A DNA stretch of 64,000 bases from Haemophilus parahaemolyticus (GTDB taxonomy: Bacteria > Pseudomonadota > Gammaproteobacteria > Enterobacterales > Pasteurellaceae), in NCBI RefSeq assembly GCF_002015035.1, contig NZ_MUXY01000001.1:737939-801938 (forward strand), given 5' to 3'. The stretch's first letter is position 1; each line of letters starts with the position of its first letter. The notes under the pieces are model-generated. The model was not told where the DNA came from, did not search any database, and was given only the letters and a program-made list of their open reading frames with translations. The position numbers were made by a program, and so were the translations under genes. Of the stretch, positions 46,083 through 54,816 are shown piece after piece.

Positions 46083-49000
46083 TTAAGCTGAAAGCTCATC
46101 CGCAATCTCTTCCGCTTGCTTCAACACATACTCCACTGCACCTTCTGCCTGATCAGGTGGATATTTATATTTTTGTAAGGCACGTCGAACGAGTAATCTA
46201 ATTCTTGCCCGCACGGCTTCTTTGTGTTGCCAATCAATACTGACTGAGCGGCGTAAAATATCGGTAATCTCTTTAGCGAGTTTAGAAAGCACTTCATCGT
46301 TCATCAATTCTTTGGCGCTCTCATTTTGAGAAAGTGCATCGTAAAACGCTAATTCTGCCGTGCTTAAACCGAGTTTTTCGCCTCGCGATAAGCGTTCGGA
46401 GAAATCCCGCCCCATCTGCACAAGTGCATCAAGAATTTCCACCACGCTCAAGTTGTGATTGTGATATTGCGTGAGAGCTTCTTGCAAACGTTGCTCAAAA
46501 TCTTTTTGTGCGGTCAGATTTCTGCTGGCTTTGGCTTTAATTTCCTGCTTTAAATAACGCTCCATCGCCAACACCCACAGGCTTTTAGTCTCGCTGTTTT
46601 TGATCGCTTGCAAAAATTCGTCGGAAAGCAAATTAATCTGAGTTTGTTCTTTGCCCAACAAATCAAATAAATCAATGGTACCTTCAGATATAATACTTTG
46701 ATTGATTAATGCTTTAAGCTGAATTAAGCGTTCCGTTGTCCCTTTTCCGTTTTGTTCACGTTTGGCAAGCACAGCACGCACCGCATCATAAAAAGCCACT
46801 TCTTGACTATATGGTTCGATTTCAGGTAATGCCCCGCATAAAGCGTAACCTTTTTTCAAGCTTCCTGCCGTTTTCAAAAAGGCTTTTTTACGTGGCTCAA
46901 TATCATCTGCATTATGCCAATGTTGATCGTATGCTTTGCCTTCATTAGGCAGTTGGTCGAGCGTAGCAATATGGTTTGCTGCTGTCGCTATAGCTTTTAG
47001 CAACAATGCAGGTTCTTGTTCAGAAATTGCGATCTGAACATCAAATGCTTCGCCTTCAATTGGTATCGCAAACAAAATTCGGATAAATTCAAGCTGTTCT
47101 TTCATTTTAAAGAACACGCTTTGCACATCTTCCGCTAATTGCCCTTTGCCGGTAGAGTTGGTGTATTGCTGTGTGGCTGCTCGTAATTCTTCTGCTAAAC
47201 CAACATAATCCACGATAAGTCCACCGTTTTCGCGACTTTTGTTAGCGAATACACGGTTTACTCGTGCGATGGCTTGCATTAGGTTATGCCCCTTCATTGG
47301 CTTATCAAGATACATAGTGTTACAGCACGGTGCATCAAAGCCCGTCAGCCACATATCGCGCACAATCACCACTTTCAGCGGATCGTTCGGGTCTTTAAAA
47401 CGGCGTTCCAGCGTTTGTTTTTCTTGTTTACTGTAAACGTGTTTCTGCATTTCCGGCGCATCGGAAGCAGAACCCGTCATCACAATTTTAATCGCCCCTT
47501 CGTTAATATTGTCCGAATGCCATTCAGGACGCAGTTTGATGATTTCATTGTATAAGTCCACGCAAATCTGACGGCTGGAAACCACCATCATCGCTTTGCT
47601 GTCCACCACTTCATTGCGTTTTGCAAAATGTTGCACAAAATCGACCGCTAAATCGTGCAATCGTGCTTCCGAACCAAGCAATTTTTCTCGCAAGCGTAAT
47701 TTCGGGTTTTCTTCGCCTTCCAGCAGTTCATCAATTTCTGCAAATAATTCATCGTGATTAGCATTCTCCGCCAGCTTGATTTGGCGAGCTTCGTAAATAA
47801 TCGGCACGGTTGCACCATCTTCCACCGCATCTTGCAAATCGTAAATAGATACATACTGACCGAAAACATCTTGTGTATCGCGATCTTCAAGGCTAATTGG
47901 CGTACCCGTGAAGCCAATAAACGAAGCATTAGGCAGCGCATCGCGCAAATGGCGAGCATAACCTGCCTGAAATTTGCCGTTATGCAGCTTTTGTGTAAAG
48001 CCATATTGGCTGCGGTGTGCCTCATCGCTGATCACAATAATATTGCTGCGTTCATTTAACACAGGGAAGCGGCTTTCTTCTTCATTTAGAGCGAATTTTT
48101 GAATGGTGGTAAAAAACACGCCGCCCACTTCATTTTGTGCGAGCAGTTGGCGCAGTTGTTCGCGATCTTCCACTTGTTGCGGTGTTTGTTTGATTAAATC
48201 TTTACCCGAAGAAAAAGTTTGGAACAACTGACCGTCCAAATCGTTGCGGTCGGTAACTACCACAATCGTCGGATTTTTCAATTCAGGTTGGGAGAGCAAT
48301 TTGCCAGCATAAAACAGCATTGAAATGGATTTGCCCGAACCCTGCGTATGCCACATCACGCCAATGCGTTTATCGCCTTGCTCGCTTGTGGCAAAAATTG
48401 TGGATTCTACGGCTTCATTCACACCGTAATACTGATGATACGCCGCGATTTTCTTGATTAACGCTCCATTAGAACCGCGTTCAAACAGCACAAAATAACG
48501 TACATAATCCAGCAGTTTTTGCGGTGTCATCAAGCCGTTTAATAGATTTTGCAATTCATCGCCAAAATCCAACCGCTTACTTTTTGCCTTTTCATCCACG
48601 ACTTTCCACGGCGTAAAGCGTTGGAAATCTGCCGAAAGCGAACCCAAACGGGCAGCAATGCCGTCTGAAATAATTAAAGCTTGGTTGTAAACAAACAGCT
48701 CGGCAATTTCATCTTTATAGGTTTCAAACTGATTAAACGCCTGCAACAAATCCGCCGATTCACGCAGCGGATTTTTGAGCTCAAATACCACCAACGGTAA
48801 GCCATTTACAAAGCCGATAATATCAGGAATCCGCTTGCTCCCTTTACGGCTGCGGATTTCCAATTGATTGACGGCGACAAAACGGTTGTTTCCCCAATGC
48901 TCGAAATCCACCAAACGCGCCATCTCGATTTTTTGCTCACCATTTAGCGTATATTCCACCCGTACACCATCACGCAACAGCTTATAAAACGCCTGATTCC

Positions 49001-49247
49001 GTACCACCAAATCACCAATATCGCTTTTTGTCGCGGATTTCACTACAGAATCAACCGCACTTTCCGGCAGTTTTGGGTTGAGTTTACGCACTGCCGCACG
49101 CAGTTGTTCAATAAAGATTACACCGCCCAGATCGCCACGGGCAAACTCGCCTTCATGAACAGGCAAATCTTTACCGTAGCGATATTCCCAACCGAGGGAT
49201 TGCAGGCGTTGAAGGGTGAGTTGTTCGATGTCGTTTTCGTTGAGCAT
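46083..49247 (-). CDS. hsdR: Type I restriction enzyme, endonuclease/translocase subunit HsdR
   Basis: The 1054-residue subunit cuts and translocates foreign DNA when complexed with HsdM and HsdS. The N-terminal nuclease has the PD-(D/E)xK elements RIPDIIGF (Asp142) and VVFELKNP (Glu156, Lys158). The SF2 motor has Walker A HTQGSGKS (300-307), DEAH at 408-411, the motif GFTGTPI, and the later VRDMWLTGFDAP and QAIARVNRV motifs. The C-terminal helical domain is complete. No stop or frameshift is visible. It is separated from the FRG/hsdSM part of the operon by a 321-base gap containing a palindromic element, so its expression may depend on readthrough or a promoter in that gap. Confidence 0.95.
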   Translation of the reverse strand: MLNENDIEQLTLQRLQSLGWEYRYGKDLPVHEGEFARGDLGGVIFIEQLRAAVRKLNPKLPESAVDSVVKSATKSDIGDLVVRNQAFYKLLRDGVRVEYTLNGEQKIEMARLVDFEHWGNNRFVAVNQLEIRSRKGSKRIPDIIGFVNGLPLVVFELKNPLRESADLLQAFNQFETYKDEIAELFVYNQALIISDGIAARLGSLSADFQRFTPWKVVDEKAKSKRLDFGDELQNLLNGLMTPQKLLDYVRYFVLFERGSNGALIKKIAAYHQYYGVNEAVESTIFATSEQGDKRIGVMWHTQGSGKSISMLFYAGKLLSQPELKNPTIVVVTDRNDLDGQLFQTFSSGKDLIKQTPQQVEDREQLRQLLAQNEVGGVFFTTIQKFALNEEESRFPVLNERSNIIVISDEAHRSQYGFTQKLHNGKFQAGYARHLRDALPNASFIGFTGTPISLEDRDTQDVFGQYVSIYDLQDAVEDGATVPIIYEARQIKLAENANHDELFAEIDELLEGEENPKLRLREKLLGSEARLHDLAVDFVQHFAKRNEVVDSKAMMVVSSRQICVDLYNEIIKLRPEWHSDNINEGAIKIVMTGSASDAPEMQKHVYSKQEKQTLERRFKDPNDPLKVVIVRDMWLTGFDAPCCNTMYLDKPMKGHNLMQAIARVNRVFANKSRENGGLIVDYVGLAEELRAATQQYTNSTGKGQLAEDVQSVFFKMKEQLEFIRILFAIPIEGEAFDVQIAISEQEPALLLKAIATAANHIATLDQLPNEGKAYDQHWHNADDIEPRKKAFLKTAGSLKKGYALCGALPEIEPYSQEVAFYDAVRAVLAKREQNGKGTTERLIQLKALINQSIISEGTIDLFDLLGKEQTQINLLSDEFLQAIKNSETKSLWVLAMERYLKQEIKAKASRNLTAQKDFEQRLQEALTQYHNHNLSVVEILDALVQMGRDFSERLSRGEKLGLSTAELAFYDALSQNESAKELMNDEVLSKLAKEITDILRRSVSIDWQHKEAVRARIRLLVRRALQKYKYPPDQAEGAVEYVLKQAEEIADELSA

Positions 49248-49317
49248 AAAGTGTTCCTTTTGTGTATTTGCTGTCTTTGGGGAGCTAATGGATTAATTTC
49301 TTCGTTTATTGATACTG

Positions 49318-49498
49318 CCAAATCTCCCCTACCCCTCTTTGCTAAAGAGGGGGATTTCTTGAGTAAATTGTCAGCAACTGGCTCATTGTTAATCTAAGAA
49401 AATTTCAATTTCTTATCGCATATTAAAGTAGAAAGCCAAAATTTAAATTACCTTCGATCCAATCCCCTCTTTAGCAAAGAGGGGGAGGGGAGATTTGG
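49318..49498. repeat. MITE-like inverted-repeat element between hsdR and the FRG gene
   Basis: The left arm (49318-49357) begins CCAAATCTCCCCTACCCCT and the right arm (49461-49498) ends GGGGAGGGGAGATTTGG. They are inverted copies of about 38 bases, and each holds its own palindrome (CCTCTTTGCTAAAGAGG). The interior of about 100 bases is AT-rich and encodes nothing that I recognise. The layout is that of a small non-autonomous element. It fills most of the 321-base gap; the remainder holds a plausible ribosome site for hsdR and little else. Confidence 0.7.
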
Positions 49499-49568
49499 AA
49501 GAAGTGAAATAAACCTAATCATTTGCAAAACGCTCTGAAAAAAATAACCACTTGTGTGAGGATTGTTA

Positions 49569-50417
49569 CTATTCTTCCAAGTCTTGATATTCTAAATTAA
49601 TCTCTGCAATCGCATTATCAATACCAATTTCACAAAGTTTTATTTTTCCTAATAAATCAGGATAAATTGTTGAAGCATCAATATTAATTGAGGCAAGATA
49701 AGCTAAAACATCTTTTCTTAACTTACTGGAAATTAACATTTTACTTAATCTGTGAAAAACATGTCCATTGCCAAAATTTGTGTTCAGTTTGGCGATATCT
49801 TCAAGTTCAATCGATGATAATTTTGTAAAAACACCTTTTTGTGCATTAATCCGGTTTCCAATTTTAATTTCTGGCTCAATAATGAGTTTTTTACCAACAT
49901 TAAAAAACTCATTTAATTCATAAATAACACGATATTGGTTTTCTTCCTGACTTTCAAAAGCAAAATAAAGTGCAACAAAGAAAGATTTTGTCCAATCTAA
50001 TAAAGGTGTTTTTAACTGATAATGTTGTGCAAATGCCCAAATATCATCATCTTTAAGATTACTTGGTAATAAAATATAACCATCAATACTTTGATTGAGA
50101 AGAATGCGTTTGCAATGCTCAAGATATTTTTCTTGCAGCCTTTCATAATCTTTTTCAATGTCAATTTGTTTACCAAACTTTTCTAAATATCGCTCTAAAG
50201 TTGATTGTAAGCGATAATCTTCACGGCTATGCCCGCGATAATACCGAGCGTAAATAGTATAACTTTCACTTGTTGATGGTATGCTTTTGTATATATCAGG
50301 CGTTTCTTCATCAAATATATAAGAGTGAGCAGATAAAAGGGATTTTAATTCATCTAATGTATTGATTTCTGCTAAAACAGGGACTTTATCTTTTCCTATA
50401 AATTTAAAATCTTCCAT
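49569..50417 (-). CDS. FRG-domain protein inside the type I restriction-modification operon
   Basis: The 282-residue protein has an FRG domain: YRGHSREDYRLQSTLERY (residues 60-77, replacing the usual F/YRGQ) and AQHYQLKTPLLDWTKSFFVAL (about 134-154). No membrane segment or signal peptide is seen. FRG proteins often occur in defence islands, but their biochemical activity is not established. The ATG follows the hsdS stop by one base, with GGAGAAG inside the end of hsdS, so translation is coupled. This implies a role with the restriction system, perhaps a backup or accessory defence protein. That function is inference. Confidence 0.8.
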   Translation of the reverse strand: MEDFKFIGKDKVPVLAEINTLDELKSLLSAHSYIFDEETPDIYKSIPSTSESYTIYARYYRGHSREDYRLQSTLERYLEKFGKQIDIEKDYERLQEKYLEHCKRILLNQSIDGYILLPSNLKDDDIWAFAQHYQLKTPLLDWTKSFFVALYFAFESQEENQYRVIYELNEFFNVGKKLIIEPEIKIGNRINAQKGVFTKLSSIELEDIAKLNTNFGNGHVFHRLSKMLISSKLRKDVLAYLASINIDASTIYPDLLGKIKLCEIGIDNAIAEINLEYQDLEE

Positions 50418-50418
50418 T

Positions 50419-51792
50419 TTAAACTTCTCCGTTTAATAACTTAGGTAGTAATAAATCTCTTTTCCTCTCTAGATTATTGTTTTCTTTTAGGTTTTCTATT
50501 GTTTTGTTCATAATTGGTTTAGCTAATAAATTAAATTTTTTCAAAATTACTTTATTAGGTATTAGAACGGGTGTTTCTTCAATTATTTTCTTACTAATGT
50601 TTTGCTGGGCGGAGCCACTAGCTTGATTTGCGAAGTATTTTTCTTGCAGCTGTAAGTGATAGTAATTAAAAAAAGTATATTCTTCTTTAGGTATTATTGC
50701 GCATACAGCTTGGTTTGTAGATGTTTCAAATCCTGAAAATGCACACTTCCCAGCTGTAGGAGAGGCATAAATAGCGACTAATGTTGAATATGGAGGAATA
50801 AGTTTTGCTGCAGAACCTTTTAAACCTAAATCTGTAATATATTCTTTAGATTGAACTAATACTTTGTTATTGCATACTTCGCCTGACGAAAGCCAAGATA
50901 TATCTCCATTTTCCCAATACTCTAAATTTGATCTTTTAGGCGTTCCCCCGTTTTGAATTTTCAAACTGCATTCAGAGATAGTACTTACCAGCCACCCCTT
51001 CGGCACCTCAACCCCATCAATCTCCACCATCTCACACGGAAACGCTTTGGCGGTTTTGGATAGTTCGGCGTAGCGGTCAGGCTGTGTTTGTGAAAGTGCG
51101 GTCAATTCTTCAGGTGTTTTTCCGCTGATTGCCTGCATAGCGGCAAGTTCTGCTTGTTCAAGGCTAAGACCGTCTGAAAGGGCTTGGACTTTGGCACGTA
51201 CAGGATCAAAATCGACAAACCAGCTTTTAAACAGGGCTTGGGCGATTTGTTCCAAGGTTTGGTTGATTTGGGTATTAAGTTCGATTTTGTCATCTAATGA
51301 TCTTAATTTTTTAGATATATTTATTTGTAAGTCCAAATTTGGAATATCTAATTCTACTTTCTTAAAATCTTTTAGAACAATTCTCGGAACTCCAGAGCCT
51401 GATACATAGTTATTTAATATGTCTTCTTTTACTCTATTATTTTTCAAAGAGTAAACTAAAAAATCAGGATAAACTATTTCTTTATTAGGTCTCAGAATTG
51501 CAATTGAAGATAGTAAAACGATATTATCTGCATTTCTTACTCTAAAGATATGCTTCATAACAGAACCATCTTTAGCTATAAGTATGTCATCAACTTCTGG
51601 TTTACAGCCTTGTTTTACAAGTTTTTCAAAATCATTTTTAGAAATATGTTTTGCTTTTGATAAATCAAATCCAAATTCAGTCATATCTTTAACTGAAACC
51701 ATCGGATAACCAGTTGGGTCTTCTTTAGGTGATTGATGAGACCCATCGGTAATTTTTTTGCATATTTGATCCAATGTGTATAAATTATTCAT
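50419..51792 (-). CDS. hsdS: Type I restriction-modification specificity subunit HsdS
   Basis: HsdS recognises the two half-sites of the target and bridges two HsdM. The 457-residue protein has target-recognition domain 1 (about 1-160), a central conserved spacer (LDDKIELNTQINQTLEQIAQ, then FKSWFVDFDPV, about 170-200), a second TRD (about 265-420) and a C-terminal conserved helix (NLKENNNLERKRDLLLPKLLNGEV-like ending). It overlaps hsdM by eight bases and precedes the FRG gene by one. The TRD segments are more AT-rich than the spacer and hsdM, usual for recombining TRDs. No inverted repeats or second silent hsdS copy are seen, so shuffling by inversion is not supported here. Confidence 0.93.
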   Translation of the reverse strand: MNNLYTLDQICKKITDGSHQSPKEDPTGYPMVSVKDMTEFGFDLSKAKHISKNDFEKLVKQGCKPEVDDILIAKDGSVMKHIFRVRNADNIVLLSSIAILRPNKEIVYPDFLVYSLKNNRVKEDILNNYVSGSGVPRIVLKDFKKVELDIPNLDLQINISKKLRSLDDKIELNTQINQTLEQIAQALFKSWFVDFDPVRAKVQALSDGLSLEQAELAAMQAISGKTPEELTALSQTQPDRYAELSKTAKAFPCEMVEIDGVEVPKGWLVSTISECSLKIQNGGTPKRSNLEYWENGDISWLSSGEVCNNKVLVQSKEYITDLGLKGSAAKLIPPYSTLVAIYASPTAGKCAFSGFETSTNQAVCAIIPKEEYTFFNYYHLQLQEKYFANQASGSAQQNISKKIIEETPVLIPNKVILKKFNLLAKPIMNKTIENLKENNNLERKRDLLLPKLLNGEV

Positions 51793-53490
51793 ACCCCAAT
51801 CCCCCTAAATTCTTTTTAATCTCCGCTTCCAACTCTGCACTTTTCGCAAACTGCTCCTTCAAAAGAGCGGTCAGATTTTGCATTTTTTCTGCAAATGGTA
51901 CGCCGTCGTCTTCTTGTTCTGCGGTGCCAACGTAGCGCCCCGGTGTGAGGACGAAGTCGTTATCTTTAATTTCTTCTAAAGTAACAGATTTGCAGAAAGC
52001 GGCTTGGTCTTCATAGCTGTCTGATTTTTGCCAAGCGTGGAGGGTGTCGGCAATTTTGGCGATATCGTCAGCGGTGAAATCACGCAATACACGGTCTTTC
52101 ATATAGCCGATTTGGCGGGCGTCGATAAATAACACTTCGCCTTTGCGTTTTTTGTTGCGGTTTAAAAACCAAATACAGGCGGGGATTTGGGTGTTGGTAA
52201 AGAGCTGGCCGGGTAGTGCAACCATACATTCGACCAAGTCGGCATTGATGATGGCTTTGCGGATTTCGCCTTCGTTATTGGTTTGGCTGCTCATGGAGCC
52301 GTTGGCAAGCAACAATGCCATTTTGCCGTTGGGCGAGAGGTGGTAAATCATGTGTTGCAGCCAAGCGAAGTTGGCATTGCCTTTAGGCGGCGTGCCGTAT
52401 GTCCAACGTGGATCATCGGCAAGGGATTCGCTCCACCAATCGCTGATGTTGAAGGGTGGGTTTGCCATGATGAAATCCATCTTTTTGTCGATGTGTTGCG
52501 GCTGCGTGAAGCTGTCGGCGTTGTGTTTGCCGAAGTCGTAATCAATGCCGCGAATCGCCATGTTCATGGCGGCGAGTTTCCATGTGGTGGGGTTGAATTC
52601 TTGCCCGTAGATGGAAACGTTGTTGATGTTGCCTTGATGGGCGGCGATAAAGCGTTCGGTTTGCACGAAAAATCCGCCGCTGCCCATGGCTGGGTCATAT
52701 ACTCGTCCTGAATAAGGTTCGAGCATTTCGACAATCAGGGAAACAATGGATTTCGGCGTGAAATATTGCCCACCTCGTTTGCCTTCTGCTTGGGCAAAGC
52801 GACCGAGGAAGTATTCGTAAACGTGGCCGAGAATGTCTTTTGCACCTAAATGCACGGGCTCGCCGTTGTAAGTCGGGCGGGTAAAGTTGGTATCGGAGAA
52901 GAGGATAATCAGCCCACGCAGGGTGTCTTCGTTTACCGCATAGCCGCTGATGCGTTGGAGGACGCCTTTGAGTTTTTCGTTGTCTTTTTCAATAGCATCA
53001 AAGGCATCGTCAATCAGTTTGGCGACGCCAGAAAATTTCCCACGCTCCTTTCCTATATTCCAAGGCAATTCTGCCCCAGTGTTGAGAATAGAGACTTCTT
53101 GTAAGGCTTGCCAACGGGCTGAAGCTGGCACCCAAAATACGTTATCCGCGGTGTAATAATCACGGTTTTCTAGTTCTGCAGTTAAGGCTTCTTGATACTC
53201 TTCTTCAGTATCAAAAAAAGTGCGGTCAAGATAGAGGGGGTTTTCCGCATCGGAGAGTTCTGCCTGAATTTTTTCCTGTTGATGGGTGAAATTATCAGAA
53301 ATGTATTTTAAAAAGATAAGACCAAGAACGATATGTTTATAGTTAGCGGCATCAAGTTGTTGACGGAGTTTATCAGCAGATGACCAGAGTTTTTCGTCTA
53401 ATTCATTGAGAAAAGCCTGAACGGTTAAATTTTCAGCAAGATTGACGATTGACGATTGACGATTGACGATTGACGATTGACGATTGACAT
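51785..53490 (-). CDS. hsdM: Type I DNA adenine methyltransferase HsdM, phase-variable, OFF configuration
   Basis: HsdM is the N6-adenine methyltransferase of the operon. Motifs are DPAMGSGGF and IMANPPFNISDWW. The frame is open from 51785 up to the GATTGAC tract and encodes the expected N-terminal helical domain (FLNELDEKLWSSADKLRQQ, YKHIVLGLIFLKYISDNF). The only well-placed ATG is at 53490, preceded by AAAGG, and starts inside the repeat. With seven repeat units it is out of frame: it reads 21 codons and stops at TAA (53425-53427). With eight units it would give a 570-residue HsdM. The first in-frame start codon otherwise is a GTG at 53131, which would make a 448-residue protein lacking the N-terminal domain, probably inactive. 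Confidence 0.88.
53440..53488. repeat. Heptanucleotide simple repeat (GATTGAC)7 in the hsdM 5' coding end
   Basis: Seven perfect tandem copies of GATTGAC (plus strand; GTCAATC on the coding strand) span 49 bases. The ATG of hsdM overlaps the first coding-strand unit. A seven-base unit shifts frame with each gain or loss, and the tract has no stop in any coding-strand frame, so it can act as a translational switch by slipped-strand mispairing. Confidence 0.95.
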
Positions 53491-53570
53491 TATACTAAAC
53501 CTTTGAATAAAAAAGTAAAGAAAAACAATGAGTTATAGTTTAAATGATGAAGTTTTGTTCATCTTATTAA

Positions 53571-53605
53571 AATGGCGTGTTACTTATTCAACAACACGCC
53601 ATAAC
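53571..53605 (-). terminator. Terminator of serC
   Basis: TGGCGTGTT and AACACGCCA form a perfect nine-base stem, followed on the minus strand by TTTTAAT. It ends serC and insulates hsdM. Confidence 0.75.
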
Positions 53606-53621
53606 GAAAGTGATGATTTTA

Positions 53622-54710
53622 TTATGCGTTCTCTTTTGCAAATTTATCCATAAATGCAATTAAGGCATCTACACCTTCAATTGGCATTGCGTTGTAAATA
53701 GAAGCACGCATACCGCCTAATACTTTATGTCCTTTTAATGCTTGTAAACCACAAGCGGTCGCTTCAGCCACAAATTTTGCATTAAGCTCATCATTGTCAG
53801 TAGTGAAAGTTACGTTCATTACCGAACGGTTTTGTTCTGCAATGTAGTTACGATAGAACGTGCTTTGATTGAGGTAATCATATAGGCGTTTTGCTTTCGC
53901 TAAGTTGCGTTGTTCAACGGCTTCCAATCCGCCTGTGGCTAACAAGTGTTGGAATACCAGTGAACATAAATACCACGCAAAAGTAGGTGGTGTGTTGATC
54001 ATTGAATCTGAGTTTGCTTGAATTTCATAGTTCCAGATAGAGGGGGTATCTTTGCGTGCTCTACCGATCAAATCTTCACGCACGATGATAATGGTAATCC
54101 CCGCTGGCCCTAAGTTTTTCTGAGCACCTGCGTAAATCACACCGAATTTGCTGATGTCAATTTTGCTTGAAAGAATGTTAGATGACATATCTGCCACTAA
54201 CACCGCATTACCTACGTTTGGAATGTCTTTAATTTCCACACCTGAAATGGTTTCGTTGGTGCAATAATGCACATAATCATATTGTTCTGCGATGTCGCTG
54301 AAATCGGTACGATTGACTGAAATCACACCATTTTCATCCGTTTCAATGATAGAAACTTCATCTACTTCGCAGAAATTACGGGCTTCTTTCGCCGCTGTGC
54401 TCGACCAGTGACCACTATTTAAATAAAGTGCTTTGCCTTTTTCACCGATTAAATTCATCGGAATAGCGGCAAATTGTCCTCTCGCACCGCCTTGTAAAAA
54501 GAGGATTTTATAATTATCAGGGATGTGGAAAAGCTCACGGAAATCTTTATCTGCTTGAGTAATCAGCTCCATAAAGAGCTTACCGCGGTGGCTGACTTCC
54601 ATTACCGAAGTGCCTTGCTCTTGCCAGTTTAAAAGTTCTTTTTGAGCCTGTTCTAACACCGCTTTCGGCATCATCGCAGGGCCTGCACTAAAATTGTAAA
54701 CTTGTGTCAT
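53622..54710 (-). CDS. serC: Phosphoserine aminotransferase
   Basis: SerC makes phosphoserine for serine and phosphohydroxythreonine for PLP synthesis. The 362-residue PLP enzyme has the family start QVYNFSAGPAMMPKAVLEQAQ, the GGARGQFAAIPMNL block (about residue 75), and the PLP lysine in IYAGAQKNLGPAGITI (about residue 197). Length is standard. It is monocistronic in this layout, lying between ppx and the hsd operon. Confidence 0.97.
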   Translation of the reverse strand: MTQVYNFSAGPAMMPKAVLEQAQKELLNWQEQGTSVMEVSHRGKLFMELITQADKDFRELFHIPDNYKILFLQGGARGQFAAIPMNLIGEKGKALYLNSGHWSSTAAKEARNFCEVDEVSIIETDENGVISVNRTDFSDIAEQYDYVHYCTNETISGVEIKDIPNVGNAVLVADMSSNILSSKIDISKFGVIYAGAQKNLGPAGITIIIVREDLIGRARKDTPSIWNYEIQANSDSMINTPPTFAWYLCSLVFQHLLATGGLEAVEQRNLAKAKRLYDYLNQSTFYRNYIAEQNRSVMNVTFTTDNDELNAKFVAEATACGLQALKGHKVLGGMRASIYNAMPIEGVDALIAFMDKFAKENA

Positions 54711-54776
54711 GTGTTTGCCTCTTTTTAATTAAAAGTCGTTTCATTCTAGCGAAAAGCGGAGTGCTTTCAACCTTCA

Positions 54777-54816
54777 AGCGGTGAAATTTGCAAAATTTTT
54801 TGCAAATCAGACCGCT
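54777..54816 (-). terminator. Paired uptake-sequence terminator of ppx
   Basis: AGCGGT...ATTTGCAAA and TTTGCAAAT...ACCGCT form a long stem directly at the ppx stop. The arms are uptake cores with their extended AT-rich flanks in opposite orientation. Confidence 0.6.

Noticed and set aside
50419-51792. Invertible hsdS shufflon
   Set aside because: Only one hsdS is present, with no recombinase gene or matching inverted TRD segment in the window.
52283-52711. 142-codon open frame on the plus strand
   Set aside because: It lies antisense to hsdM, whose methyltransferase motifs are certain; it is a by-product of that gene's codon use.
53440-53488. Tandem GATTGAC repeat as a CRISPR or an origin iteron array
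   Set aside because: The units are head to tail with no spacers, and the tract lies at the hsdM start codon where it controls frame. No cas gene or replication initiator is present.
53131-53490. hsdM as a true pseudogene from random frameshift
   Set aside because: The frame is intact up to the repeat, and a change of one repeat unit restores it, so a reversible switch is the simpler reading.
53528-53653. 41-codon frame MSYSLNDEV... on the plus strand
   Set aside because: It runs through the serC terminator and into the antisense of serC, has no good ribosome site, and its product matches nothing I know.
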